NCBI GenBank assembly: GCA_018398575.1
Contig: JAGTXZ010000003.1
Span: forward strand, 1,550,001-1,614,000
Reading direction: 5' to 3'
Source: Ampelomyces quisqualis
Taxonomy: Eukaryota > Ascomycota > Dothideomycetes > Pleosporales > Phaeosphaeriaceae
Length of the DNA: 64,000 nt
A program made the position numbers and the translations under genes. The notes under the pieces were generated by a model that was given only the letters and a program-made list of their open reading frames with translations, made no database searches and was not told where the DNA came from. This document shows, piece by piece, positions 22,918 to 34,859 of the stretch (positions are counted from its first letter, which is position 1; every line of letters starts with the position of its first letter).

Positions 22918-24637
22918 CATCTCTAACTAATAGATTACTATTACTAGCTTCTAGGCTAGTATTATTAACGCTATACTTTGCACTAGCTAAAGGCCTACTA
23001 ACATTAAGCTAAGCTAAAGCCTTATTAGTAACAGTATTATTAGCATCCTTCTTAACATCCTTATTAACTATAGCTAACTAAGGATCTAACTAAGCCTTCT
23101 TATAAGGCAACTTCTTAACCCTATAGCTCTTTATAGATAGACTAGAAATGCAACGCTTACTAGGAGATAGAGTGCCTAAGAGCCCCTTAGAGTTATAGCT
23201 AGCTTAAGAAGAGTTTTTAGAGACCTTGCTAGCATTAAAGTCTAGGCTTTAACAAGCTTTCTTAGCTAATAACTTTGCAAAATCTAGTAGACTAGACTTA
23301 CTTAGAGCCCTAAAGCTACTAAGCTTCTTTGCTAGAGTTAGTAAACTACAATTGCGCAAATTCTTAGAAGGCAAGTTATTAAGAATAAGAGGGCTAAGAG
23401 TAATATAAAAGAGCTTAACAGCTCTAGTGCTCTTAACGCTATATAGAATAACTAGAGCGCCTATAAATAATTAGCAAATAACTCTAGAGAAATAATAAAA
23501 AAGAATAACTAAAAAGGCGTTAGCTACTTACAATTTATTAAACACTACTCTTTAGCAGAAGAGAATAAGTAGTTACTATAAGTACTATTATTTAGTAGCT
23601 TGCTCTAGAACCTAAACTATATACATAAGCTAGTAGACTTAAACGTCTAACTAGCTCTTACGCAGTAACTGCACAAGTGCTTAGACTTATCCTTAATAGA
23701 AGCTATGTTAATAGTGTAGTTAGTATAGCTTAGGATTAAGCTCTTAATGTAAGTGTTGTAAATCTTATACTTCTTAGCTCTAGAGTTATCTTTAAGGCTA
23801 AAGTAATTGCCTAGAGTAGAAAGCGACTTGTTAACATGTAGAGGCCTATTAGTCTTAATAACTAAGCTTGCCTACTTAGCTCTTAAATAAGAGCTAATAG
23901 CAAGTAGTAGTAGATAAGGCCTAAAGGTTTTCCTTGTAGACTTAAGAGTAACAAAGACTAACTAGAGCTTAGTAATAAGAGAGCAGCTTAGCTTTCTATC
24001 TTTATTTAATTTAACTAGCGCAAATATTAGTACGTGTTTAGCTTAACTTATTAATAAACTAGCACTTACTCTAGTTAATTACATTACTGTAGCTAGAATA
24101 GTTAACTAGGTACCTATAAACTAGAAAGTAAGTATCTCTATTAGGCCTAGGAACAAGCTTATTCTTTATTATAGCTTAAAGATAAAGGTAAAGTATAACT
24201 AAGAAGCTAAGAAAGTGTTAAGCGCGTGTATTAGAAAAATTCTAATTAACTAAATGCAAAGTGTTAATTAAGCAACTATTAGCAATAGCTAAGCTAGAAA
24301 CTTAGAGCCCTAAAGTAAGAATGCGCTAAATTATAAAAAGAGGCAGCTAAGTAAGTAAGGAAGTAGAGTGTACGCTAGAGTAAAGTAGTATAGCTGCGTG
24401 CAGATAAGTTGCCTTAAAGAGCAAATAGAGGTAGTAAGGTAAGTAAGTAATAAGTAGACAATACAAACTAAGCTAGAGCTAGTTAAAATACTTATTAATA
24501 AGGTAGAAAAGTTAAGTAGCTAATTATAGTATAGTAGTAGTAAAGTTATGCGTTAGGTAGGCTAAGAGAGAGAGAGGCGTAGAGCAAAGCAGTAAAAAAG
24601 AGAGTAGAGCTAAAAGGTAAAGTAAAGTTAGCTAACG
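22787..24637 (-). pseudogene. Antisense accessory ORFs (copy 2)
   Basis: This is the counterpart of 10030-10860 and 10870-11880. The same two offset minus-strand frames, with the KLFYITLSPLILNN block and the SPSKRC block, are present. Not recognised. Confidence 0.35.
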
Positions 24638-24649
24638 CAAGACTTGTTA

Positions 24650-24867
24650 TATAGGAGCTAAGTAATACTATAGATTAAATTGTTATAAGTAAAAAGGATT
24701 CTATTACTTGTTCTATACTATGTAAAGATTAATTAGATTAAATACTCTAAGCTAAGAAATAGCTTAATAAGTTAGTCTAGTCCTAAATAGATTCTATCTT
24801 ATTAGTAACATGCTTAGTTATTACACGTAACAATTTTGTAATCTGCTAATTTACATACTCTGTTATA
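24650..24867 (-). repeat. Solo Copia-type LTR (copy 2)
   Basis: This is the counterpart of 11893-12110, starting TATAGGAGC on the plus strand. At that position it keeps G where copy 1 has A, and so resembles the intact Copia LTR at 31696-31913 more closely. A perfect hairpin (24876-24907) follows, as in copy 1. Confidence 0.75.
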
Positions 24868-25549
24868 CACTCTCTAGATTAGGCAAACTTGTTAGCTTGC
24901 CTAATCTGTTTAGTAGAGCAGAAGTAGTAATTAAGGCAAATAGTAGTACTACTTTATATTGCAGGCGTTGCGTTACTTAATTTATTAGCTTAAACGTAAG
25001 TTATTAGCGCGTAAATTCTTAACTATTTACTATATATATAATTAAATTTAATATTAGTATTATTTGCTTATAATTGTAGCTTACGTTATCTTAACTTAGT
25101 CTTATATAAAGGTCTTGTAAGCAGGTAGTCCTATATTATAGGAGCAAACAGACTCTTAGTATAGGTTTACCTATAGGCTAAGCTTTAATTTAAAGCGTTT
25201 GCTGTTACCTAGCCTATTAGCTAGGTAAGAGGCAGTCTGTTTATGCATATTGTTATAGAGTAAGATTGCGCAACTAGGTAAGAGAGCAGTAAGTAAGCTT
25301 GTTGCCTAGTAGTTACGTTGCTTAGGTATAAGAAGCCTACCTGCTCCCTTATTCTTATACTCTAGAGCATTAATTAACTTATTAATTAACTTATTAACTA
25401 GCTACTTATCTATTAATTCTCTTTATTATCTACTTTATTAACTACTTTATCTATCTACTCTATTATAGTAAGTTTTTTCTACTCTTAATCTAGTTTGTTG
25501 CTAACTCTAGTAGCCTCTTAAGAAGAATCTATTTGTTATAATTAACAAG

Positions 25550-25823
25550 ATAGCTTACGCGCGCGCCTACAAGAAGAACGCTACTACCCCTGCGCCTGCT
25601 AATAAAAGTAAAGACAACTAGGTTCTAGTAAATTCTTTACGCTAATTCTAGCGCAAGACTAAGCAACGTAATTCTACGCCTAAGAGTAGAGCAGTCTCTA
25701 GCAAAGAGACTATTAAAGTTAAGAAGAAAGAGCTTTACTCTAGTTTGTGCTTACGCTGCGCCTCTTAGTTTGCTAACAATTAAAGTAATAGCTACTACTA
25801 TAGTAGAGCTAGATTAATAATAA
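25550..25823 (+). pseudogene. Cysteine-motif accessory ORF truncated by E3 (copy 2)
   Basis: This is the counterpart of 12793-13066. This copy reads SLCLRCAS, so the CxxC pair is intact here, whereas copy 1 has Tyr for the second Cys. That supports the assumption that the Tyr in copy 1 is a mutated Cys. The frame ends at E3. Confidence 0.5.
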
Positions 25824-26660
25824 TGTTAGGAAAATTTAAGATTAATCTAATTAGCCCAATCGCTGCGACTCGCAGCGGCCTAACAGCGATACTGTCTACT
25901 AGATAATTTACTAAAGTCGCCCCACTTACTTCTAGTCGCTAGCAACCTAACAGCAACCTAATAGTGTTGCTAGTGTTGCTAGTGTTGCTAATGTTGCCAA
26001 TTTTACTTACGTGACTGTATTGCTGTATTTTCATAATTACGTAAGTAACCTAAAAATACAAAATAGAGAGCAGAATTCCCTCTTTAAAATGCACTATTTA
26101 GATTTTTTTTAGCTACTCTAGTTATTGAGATATAGCGCGTTAAAGTTATAAACTTTTTTAAAAAAACTTTAAAGTACGTTTAACACAATAGATCTTAACG
26201 CCTACACTATAATATATTAAAATAAAATAGTTCTATAGTAAAATCTACACTTTAGTTACTATTTTTTTAAAAAAAAATATAATATATTATCTAGTTAAAG
26301 TGCTAGAGCTTTAGCGAAAACAAGCCTTAGCAAAGAACATTAAAAAGTTACAAACTTCACTGCTGTGCATCTTAGCAACTAGAGCAGCTATAAAAATTCT
26401 AAATAGTGCGTTTTAAAGAGGGAATTAAGCTCTATATTTTAGGTTTTTAGAATAATTACGTAATTGCGCGGGTGGGGCAGGTAGGTCTAGTGGATCAGGT
26501 GGATCAATTTGGGCGTCTTTGTCTAATTAGGCAGCCAGAATAAATAGGGGACCCTAGGGACAGTTAAGCACAGTTAAGAACTATCTAGTAGCTAGCAGTA
26601 CAGTTGTGTTAACAGTGTCGCCAATGTCGCAGATGTTGCTAACGTTGTGTTTTCCTAACA
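25824..26660 (+). repeat. E3: E repeat bounding the array on the right
   Basis: This 837-bp copy starts TGTTAGGAAAA and ends TTTTCCTAACA, a perfect 11-bp terminal inverted repeat. The 5' third is like E2 and E5; the 3' end is of the ggggaccctaggg type shared with E5 and, less closely, E4. Its right edge abuts a Copia RNase H coding sequence, so either E3 or the whole array landed in, or recombined into, the Copia element. Confidence 0.85.
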
Positions 26661-28420
26661 AAGTAAGCGTTGTATAGCTTACCTAAACTATTCTTGCGTT
26701 AAGGTATAGGTTGTTCTAATTACTATTAGTTCTTTTGCAGTATATTCTAGAGCAAGTAGCTTAGCTTTAGTTATTAAGGTAGTAACTAATTCTTGCCTTA
26801 CAGCTTTCTAAGAGATTGCTCCTCTAAATAGGATAGCTATATAACTGTGTAAGGAACGCCTAGTTAATTTATTGTTAGTAAAGGAGGCGTCCCCGCAGAT
26901 AGTTAGTTCTAGACTATTAAAATCTTTATACTTAATCAAATCAAACCTTGTTTAATAGAGATACAAAATTACCTATTCTACAGCTTTAATATACTTGTCT
27001 AAAGGATTAGTTAAAAAATAGAAAAGCTTTAAGACTGCGTAGGCTATATCTAGCCAGATTATAATTGCAGTGTAGAGGACTAATCTAACTCTTTCTTAAT
27101 AGGCCTTAATTTCTTGCTTACTAGCTTCTCTAGTGTTCTTGTAGAGCTCCTTAGATAGCAATAGTGTTAGAGGGAATAATCTATTGTGTAGTCTAAATTT
27201 CTTAGTAATCTTATTAATATAGGCGTTATAGACTAGAGTAATTGATTAGTCTAATCTGTTTTAGATAACTCTAATTCTAAGGAACTATTTAACTAGTCCT
27301 TAATCCTAGATTTTATATTTGCTAATAATCTTAGACTATAGAACCTTAGCTTTAAGCTCGTAATTCTTGTAGTAAATAAGCAGGATATTATTAACGTAGA
27401 ACAGAACAAAGATTGTTTAGTCCTAAGTAAAGAAAAGACAGGGTTCTTTTTTAGATGCAAGTAGTCCTATCTTGCGCAGTAATCTTAAGAATTCCTTATA
27501 CCAAAGTAATAGAGATTCTCTGAGCCTATAGAGCGCTTAGTTAAGCCTTACACAAAGCCTAGCTTTCTTAAATCTATCTAGTAGATTACAGATTACTAGA
27601 TTATTAGCTGTAATTAAGGCGTTAAAGAACGCTATAACTACGTTGTATTGCATAATTTCTAGATTAAACTAGGCTGCAATAGCTATAGTAATCCTAAAAG
27701 ACTTAGCTGCTAGTGTAGTAGCGTACGTAGTAAGTAGAAAGTTCTTCTTCTAGAAATCTCCTCTTACTACAAGCCTAGCCTTACACTTTAGAAAGTAACT
27801 GTCTTAATTAAACTTATATGCCTAGACCTATTTTAATAGGATTAGTTAATCCTTAGACTTATGCTTTAGAATCTCTTTCTAGGTACCTTTCTTGTGTAGC
27901 TAATTAATTTCCTTAAGAGAGGCATCTAACAACAGGCTTTTTATTAGATGTTAAAGCATCTGCTTCTATGTATTAGGCAGCTTAGGTATGTTATCTCTAT
28001 AAGCACGCTTCTTAACTGTTTAGTAATTCTAATTACTTAGCATTACTGTTATAATTATAGCGTTTAGTGTTTTATAACTAGAGCGCTCGTTCTAGGCTTC
28101 TATAAGGCCTAGGAGAAAAGTATTCTTAAAATTATGTTTCTAGTAATCTATAAATAGATCCGCAATTAATATATTTATACTCTTACCTCTTATCTAATTG
28201 TTATAATCCTTCTTGCAGCAAAGCAGCATATATTAACTTAGTAGTTTATTAATCTTAGGGGCTGCCTCTTATAGTTAACAACTTAATTATATAAGAGGAT
28301 TTACTAATCCTACTTTGTCTAGAGCTCTAGAGTTACTACTCTTAGGTTAAGTAGTAGGAGAGGAAAAGGCTAACTGCCTATCCTGTTAGGAACCTATCCA
28401 ATCCCTAGATACTAACAGGC
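26661..28420 (-). pseudogene. Copia reverse transcriptase and RNase H, 3'-truncated
   Basis: The minus strand encodes a Copia-type RT with KEPCLFF and FYVNNILLIYY (the YVDD box, 27387-27398, both Asp changed to Asn), followed by RNase H. The RNase H end reads TTLITKAKLLALEYTAKELI, matching the Copia STTEAEYxAL motif. The domain order (integrase upstream of RT) is that of Ty1/Copia. After that motif the remaining C-terminus and the 3' LTR are missing because the sequence switches to E3 at 26660. The protein would have primed and copied the element RNA. Confidence 0.85.
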
Positions 28421-28849
28421 TAGCTCTTTTAGAACCTAGTAATAGTCCTTAGCTATTAGATCCTACGCGCTTAATAAGCTTAATACTAGATAACCTATCT
28501 AGTTCTAGAGTTGCCTCTAGCGTAACAAGCCTAGTATATTTACTTTAGTCTAAGAGAATTCCTAAATGCTTGCTAGCCTTGCTAGCACTCCTCCTAGTTT
28601 TTACTTCCTTTCCTTTATAATTATAAGATTAGCTAGTCTCTATAATCCTTAGGATTAGATGCTTACCCCTAAGCTGCTGCTTAGTAACCTTAGTAATTTC
28701 CTAGCTTAGTTAATCTTATAGAACAGGCAGGTTAATATCCTACCTAGAATTATTAAGTTTACTAACGTGTAAGATATCTATAATCTTAAGCGCCTACTTC
28801 TTAGGCATCTTATCTTCTTAGTTACTAGGGTAGAATGTAGATTTATTAA

Positions 28850-30100
28850 AGGTAACGTCTCTTAATACAATTACTTAATTAATTAATAGGACTTATATGT
28901 AATAGATATTAGAGGCTTAATAGCCTACTAGATATTTAATATAGCTACGAGGGTTAACTTTAAACTCTTACTTGTTCCTACCTACTGCTTGGTCGCAATT
29001 AAGAGGATACGCTCTACAGCTATAGGCATAAATACTACTCTAATTTAGGCGTAGATTAGTAGTCCTGTGCCTAGTAATTGCTAGCTTATACTATTAAAAA
29101 TATTGCCTGAACTAGGTGTGCAGGACCTTATTTAGGGATTAAAAACCATAGATTTTTAATAGGCTTATACCTTGTAAGTAGGCAGCCGCATCTATAATAT
29201 ATAGCTAGAGCTTAGTTAGAAGATTTATACCTATGCGCATCTTAATTAATTTTATAATTAGCTCCTAACCTACCTACTTAGCTAATCTATTAGGCTAATG
29301 CGTGTATGGTAGCGGGCGTAGTATTTTAATCTCTTCTTAATCTGCCTACTCCTTATACTGTAAACGCCCTCTCTAAGGCAGAGTTGTAGTATTATTATCC
29401 TAATAGATTTCTACAATCTTTAGATTAAATTTGTTTCTAACCTAGGCTGTAAATTAGTAAATTACTCTTATAATCTTAATTAATGTCTTGTTGTAAAGGT
29501 TGTAGTTAAAAAGCTTACCTAAGTAGTCTTCCTTAATAATTAAGGACTATTCTTTATAGAGTATTCTAGTTAGCATGTTAAATAGATCTTAAGAGACTTA
29601 ATAGAATAGTTGTAGTAATCTTTCTCTTAGCTGCTGTAAGACTACTTAAGTTGTATAAGTAACTAAGCAGTCCCTGCAATTAATCCTTTTAGTCCTATTT
29701 ATCTTAACGTTTTAGGCTAAATAAGCGAGAGCTTAGAGTGCTTGCTAGCCTAGGTAGCCTAATTGTTTGTACTAGAGATCCTTATTATCTTCTCTTAAAT
29801 AATAGATATTAGATTAACGTAAGGTGTACAGGATTAGTAGTTGTAGAATATAGCGCGTAACATAGTTATATTTAATAAACAAGAGGTTATAAGCCTTATA
29901 AAGCTTGTGTATAATAACATTCTACTTGTATAATCTAAACCAAAGAGTACTATCTAATCTACTGTGCTATATACCTGCCTGCTTAAGCAGCGCTGTAGAT
30001 ATAATATTTATATAAAATCTGTCTACAACTTTAATCTTTTTAAGCTTTAGGTCTCTTATGCATAGGCCTTTTAGACTGTGTAGAACGTTCTTAATTACTT
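28850..30100 (-). pseudogene. Copia integrase
   Basis: Near the C-terminal end of the domain, about 28918-28965, the minus strand reads KVNPRSYIKYLVGY, matching the Copia integrase signature (PRA-x-IGYLVGY). VGTSKSLKLTL and ILLIATKQ just upstream fit the sequence linking the core to that signature. The catalytic core is present but too damaged to place each residue. The position between gag and RT confirms Copia order. Confidence 0.7.
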
Positions 30101-30299
30101 AATTGCTATAACTAGTTACAAGAAGTAACTGTGTTCTAGCCTTAACTCTCTCTTTAGAGTAGGTAGGACTAAATGTTTCTAGAACAAGGAGCGACTAATT
30201 ATTAACAAGGTGCACTACACCTGCCCTATTATAAACAGTACTTCTTAAAAGTAGATAAGTTATAAACGTAGTTATATACACTCTAAAGTCTAGATTAGT

Positions 30300-31680
30300 A
30301 ACATTAGGTTCCTAATTAAGAGTAGTTAGGTTAATTAATACTACTACAACATCTCCTAAGTATGTTACTGCCTTAGTCCTAGAAGTTAACTAGTTAGCTA
30401 CAATAGGTAGCGTCTAACTAGCTTTCTTAATCTTGTTATTAAGTAAGGCCTACTTAGAAGTGTTAAGCTACTTAAGGACCTTCTTTTAGTTAAAATTAGA
30501 GATCTTAATTGGTACTTTTTCTAGTAGAGCTAATCTAGTAATTGCAGTCTTTAGTTAAAAACAATCTATTAGGTCCTATTTATACTTCTTATTGTTCTTG
30601 CAAAGGCAAGATTTTAGCTTAGAATTGTCTTTACCTTTATTTCTTAGATTAGAGTTTTCTAAGTTTTTAATGTTTCTAAGAGTAGTAAAGGCTAAATAGG
30701 ATTTTCCTTTAGTAACTAGAACTGCTTGCTCCTAAAGCATTAGAGTAAAGATCTTAGCTAGATTATACATGGTTATAATAGGCTAGCCAAGGGCTGCGTC
30801 TTTAATAATATCCTAACGCATTAATTAAGCCTAATCTAGGGTAATCTTAACAGATAGAGCGTTAAGGAAGTTAGTAAGAGTAAGTTATTCTTCTACCTCT
30901 ATAACTTAGAATGCTTAAGCCTTGCTGTAGATTACTTGCTATTTGTTAAACTATTTATCTAGAGTAATTCTACTGTGCCTAGCCTTTTCTAGATAAGCTT
31001 AATACTACTGCCTAACTAGGTGTATAGTATTGTTATCTGTTAGGGCTAGGTCGTGCTTAAGAATTCTAATTAAGGCTTAGGGCGTTGTTTCTAACAAGTT
31101 AAGCATTTTAATCGCCGCAGGTGCTATAAGATTCTTAGCTACAGTTTAACTAATCTATTCCTAGACGTTACTAAGTTTAGCTGCTTACCTAGTCTATTTT
31201 AACGTATTAACTTTATATTAGCAAATGTTTTCTTTATAACTGCTAGAGGCAAGTTTATAGGTAACTAGCTTTAGATTATATTAATTAAAAGCTTTATCGC
31301 AGATTTACGTGTCTAGATTAGTAGCTCTAGGCAGTAGAGCTAAGACTAGTTAACTTGGAGCGGCTGAAAGCTCTAGATATTTAGGTTCCTAGTCGTTAAT
31401 TAGGAGCACTGTGTTACTGTCTAGGTTAATCTAATTCTAGACTCCTTTGTTGCAAGCATAAAGCTAGAGTTAGGCAAACTAGTACAGCTAGTCTAACTAG
31501 CTAGTTAAGAGAACGTCTAGGCTAATCTTATTGTTAGAATAGAAGTCTATAATTAATAACTAGCTAATTGAGTAGAAAGTATTTGTAAAGAGTTTTAAGG
31601 AGTATAAGAGTAATTGTTAATCTAGGTAGTACCTTAGCAATATAAGGTGCGCAGAAGAAATTAACACTATAGTCTTATAA
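30300..31680 (-). pseudogene. Copia gag with zinc-knuckle remnant
   Basis: Minus-strand frame downstream of the 5' LTR. Near 30570-30610 the product reads KLKSCLCKNNKKYK, which fits the CxC-x2-H-x4-C knuckle typical of fungal Copia Gag, with Asn in place of His. Upstream the sequence is helical and basic. It starts shortly after the primer-binding site, as expected for Copia. An aspartic protease should follow, but I could not place its active site with confidence. Confidence 0.65.
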
Positions 31681-31695
31681 CGCTAGGCTTATAAC
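31681..31695 (-). promoter_or_regulatory. Copia primer-binding site: internal fragment of initiator tRNA-Met
   Basis: Directly inside the 5' LTR the minus strand reads GTTATAAGCCTAGCG. Reversing the two expected YCR/YGR changes gives GTTATGAGCCCAGCG, the reverse complement of the anticodon stem-loop region of initiator tRNA-Met (CGCTGGGCTCATAAC). Copia-type elements are known to prime from an internal half of this tRNA rather than its 3' end. Confidence 0.7.
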
Positions 31696-31913
31696 TATAG
31701 GAGCTGAGCAATACTATAGATTAAATTGTTGTAAGTAAAAAGGATTCTATTACTTGTTCTATGCTATGTAAAGATTAATTAGATTAAATACTCTAAGCCA
31801 AGAAACAGCTTGATAAGTTAGTCTAGTCCTAAATAGATTCTATCTTATTAGTAACATGCTTAGTTATTACACGTAATAATCCTATAATCTGCTAATTTAT
31901 ATACTCCGTTACA
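31696..31913 (-). repeat. Copia 5' LTR
   Basis: This is a 218-bp LTR; on the minus strand it starts TGTAACGGAG and ends GCTCCTATA (CA mutated to TA). It is assigned as the 5' LTR because gag, integrase and RT follow in order on the minus strand. The base-matched copies at 11893-12110 and 24650-24867 define its ends. The matching 3' LTR is absent. The flank outside is tgtta. Confidence 0.8.
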
Positions 31914-32239
31914 TGTTATAATAGGAGTAGTCTAAAGCGTTTGCAGTTGCAACGCGAGTCTGCCTAGGCAACGCTACTATAATACTAGGTAAAGTTAGAA
32001 TAATATAGGCTAATAGCGCTTTAGCGTTAGGGTAAGAAAGTTAGATAGTAATAAGAGGAGACAGAAAAGATTGTAAATAGGCACTGCTTCTTTACTAAAG
32101 GCCTATTAGTTACTACTTTAGTATTACAAAAAGTTTAGAGTTGTTTTTCCTTAGGAGTTAGTTCTTTTGTTTAAGCATTTTAGTTTTGCGTTTAGTATAA
32201 AAGAGAAGGAGCCTCTTTCTATAGATTGGGGGAGAGATG
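31914..32239. other. Gene-free spacer
   Basis: About 325 bases between the Copia LTR and the next minus-strand frame. I see no coding frame, LTR match or structured repeat apart from a few CG-bearing blocks such as tgcaacgcgagtctgcctaggcaacg. Confidence 0.5.
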
Positions 32240-34850
32240 TAGTAAAGTAACATAGGAAGTAAGTCTAAAGAACGCTTAGGGCACAGCTAAGAGTATAGAT
32301 AAGATATAATAGCTAAAGAGCTATTAGAGGACAACAACCTATAACACATACACCTAATAATATATTTAATTCTACATTAAATCTAATAGGCCTTAGAGGT
32401 AAATAACACTCTACTACATTATCCTTAAAGATTGTAATTTGTTAGGTATAGTTATTACGCGACTATAACTATAGGTCTATAGTGTTTATAGCTTCTAACT
32501 ATTATACTGTTAAGGTTATGTAAGCTTCCTTGTCTTTAATCTTGTTATCTTTAATAGGCTAGTTTACTAGAAGGTAGACCTACCTAATCTTTGTTAATAG
32601 TGCTAGTGCTACAACCTTACCTTACTAGGAAAATTTAGAGGTAACTTCTTTACTCTGCTTACTAAAGTCTAATCTAATACTATTACCTGCAATAAGACAG
32701 GAGGTGTTCTTATTAGCATCTTCTTTAGTAAAGTTTATGTATAAAACTATAGCTAGACCTTAAAGCTAAGTCTAAGGTATTAGATATACTAATGCAACTC
32801 TATAGTAGATTTGTTAACGCATGCCAAAACGTTATTTAATAAGGCCTGCAACTCCAAAACAAAGAGCTGCCTTCTCTTAGGTTTTAAATAAGTATTCTAG
32901 AACTATAATAAACTTAGGTAGAGAATTAGTAGCGTAAATGCCTGTGTCTGTTACTATTAAGTTGTTTAGGTTAGTATAGAATACGCTTAGAGAATTATAG
33001 ACAGATAGTTTCCTAAGTTGTTTAATTATAGATTAAGTTAGGAGATCTACGTTAGTACTACAAACTAGAATATAGATAATAAGTAACATATGCATAATAT
33101 TGCAAAGGATATTGTAGGTAATTAGTATATCTAGCTTCTTAGTAAACAAGTTAGATGTAAAAGGCTTCTTATTGTATTAGAGCTAGATTAGTATAAGGTT
33201 ATGTCTACTGCCTAACAACTAATAGCACTACTGCTAATAGTCTAGGTTGTCCTTAGCAAGGTAAGGGAACAGGTTCTCTAGATACGCCTAGTATAATAGG
33301 TCTGAAACGTTAACAATGCGCTCTGTTAGAATATATAGATTGTTATTACAGGCTCTATAGATATCTCTATAAGAGCGCGTATTACAAAAAGTAAAGTTAA
33401 TGTTAGCCTTATACTATAGCTAATATTTAACTGTAGCGTCCAGATAGTTAAATAACACTTGCAAACGCATATAAGAGTAATTCTTAGAGTTCTTATATAT
33501 AACAAACTTTATATAGGTACCTAATTTCTGTTAGTGTTTTTTAGCCAAGTTAAGTTAAGCTGTAATATTAAGCTTAGGTTTAGCGCAACGTTTTTATTGC
33601 GCCTTAAGAAGAGCAGTATATTCTTTGCGTTAAGCCTTAGTCTATTATACCTTCTTAGGTTTTACATTACTAGTATAACTACAGGATAGTAGTTGGTCTT
33701 TAAAGGCCTGCTTTTTAGTGTTGCGTTCCAAGTTGTTAATTTCTACTCTAGAAACAGAGATGCAGCCAATTGCATATGCTAGTTATTTAGATAAGAAAAC
33801 TCTGTTAAGTTGCTTAATTAAGATATTCTATCCTATAGTTATATAAAGATAGTTATAGAAGTAAGGTAGCTTACAAGTAGATAGCGTTAGGTAGAACTTA
33901 GAGTTAACTAGCATAACAAAGTAAGCCTTATAAAAAATGTTTGTATTAGATAGAGTATACAAAACCTAACCTAACAGCACTGCCTGTTGCGTAATTATAT
34001 TTATAGCAAAAATATAAAAGTTTTTAACAGCATTGCTGTTAGGCGTGCTTAATTAGTAGGTATCTACTAATTGCGTGCAACAGTAGCCTAGAAGCGCCTA
34101 ATAACAAGACAAATCTTTAATCTTAGCGTTAGTAAGGCAGTTAGAAGCAATTACACTAAACAAAGCTAAAGCTTATATATTGTCTCTAAAACTACTAAGA
34201 TTTGATTTGTAAGGTAATACTGTAAACTTAGATAGTAGTGCTGCGTAGTCTAAGTTCTTACAATAAATAATTAAGAAGTTTATAGGCTAATAGAATAGAA
34301 TAGAGAGCTGCTGTAGAGGAGGCAACACGCAAGGCTGTTTTAGGTTAGGTTAAGTAGTAGTAACTTAAGCCCTAAAGGCTTTAAGCTCTTGTACACTTAT
34401 AAACAAGTCTAGAAGATTAAGCTGTATTCTTGTAACTAGGTAAGTGCTGTTAAGGTTGCTAGCTACTAGATGTTTAGGATTAATTGTAAAGGCTACTACA
34501 GCCTAAAAAGCCTTTTTCTTGTACTTAGATACAGTAGCAAGGCCAAGCGTTACGTTACTATAGTAGCTATTCTTATAGAGAGTTTGAACTTGCTTACTAT
34601 TAGACTAGTTAGCTTAGTCTAGTTCTTGCTTCTTAAGTTCTTTAACCTGCTAAAGGCTAGTATAGCTATTAATTGTAGTAAGGTTAGTGTTAGCAAGCTT
34701 ACGCAACTTCTGTACGCTAATACTAGCGTTGTTAAACCAAGATATACTAGTAGTAGCGTTATAGGCAACGCTTGAGTTTGTAAGACACTGCAAGGTTTTA
34801 ATAGTTATTAGTATATATAAGAGTAAGAGGAGCACGTTAGGTAGAAAAAC
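32240..34850 (-). pseudogene. Long unidentified minus-strand protein
   Basis: One minus-strand frame runs for roughly 850 codons with TAG/TAA only and little sign of frameshift. It includes a 61-codon fully open stretch starting at ATG 34835. The N-terminal part has SVQKLRKLANTNLTTINSY and a Lys/Gln-rich segment. The middle has KAQ-KRCAKPKLNITA and aromatic-rich blocks. The C-terminal third contains EKAALCFGVAGLIKQRFGMR and LAIVLYINFTKEDANKNTSC. I recognise no domain. It lies downstream of and in the same orientation as Gypsy-2 pol, but is too long to be an integrase tail. It could be a DNA-transposon protein or a retrotransposon accessory protein. Confidence 0.5.
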
Positions 34851-34859
34851 TAAGTAGTG

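Larger units (their letters stand above)
290..26660 (+). mobile_element. Tandem array E1-int-E2-int-E3 of a Gypsy-bearing element
   Basis: Three direct copies of the E repeat (290-1135, 13067-13892, 25824-26660) alternate with two copies of an 11,931-bp internal segment (1136-13066 and 13893-25823). The period is exactly 12,757 bp at every checked landmark, so the internals differ by no net indel. Differences between them are almost all C/T or G/A changes. The layout is that of an LTR element duplicated by unequal crossing over through its terminal repeats. However, E1 and E3 differ in sequence at both ends, and no convincing primer-binding site or polypurine tract borders E. E may therefore be an independent inverted-repeat element that brackets the segment. 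No matching target duplication is seen between the left flank (gagaa) and the right flank (aagta). Confidence 0.85.

Noticed and set aside
290..26660. 5-bp target duplication for the whole array
   Set aside because: Left flank gagaa and right flank aagta do not match, so a single clean insertion of the array cannot be claimed.
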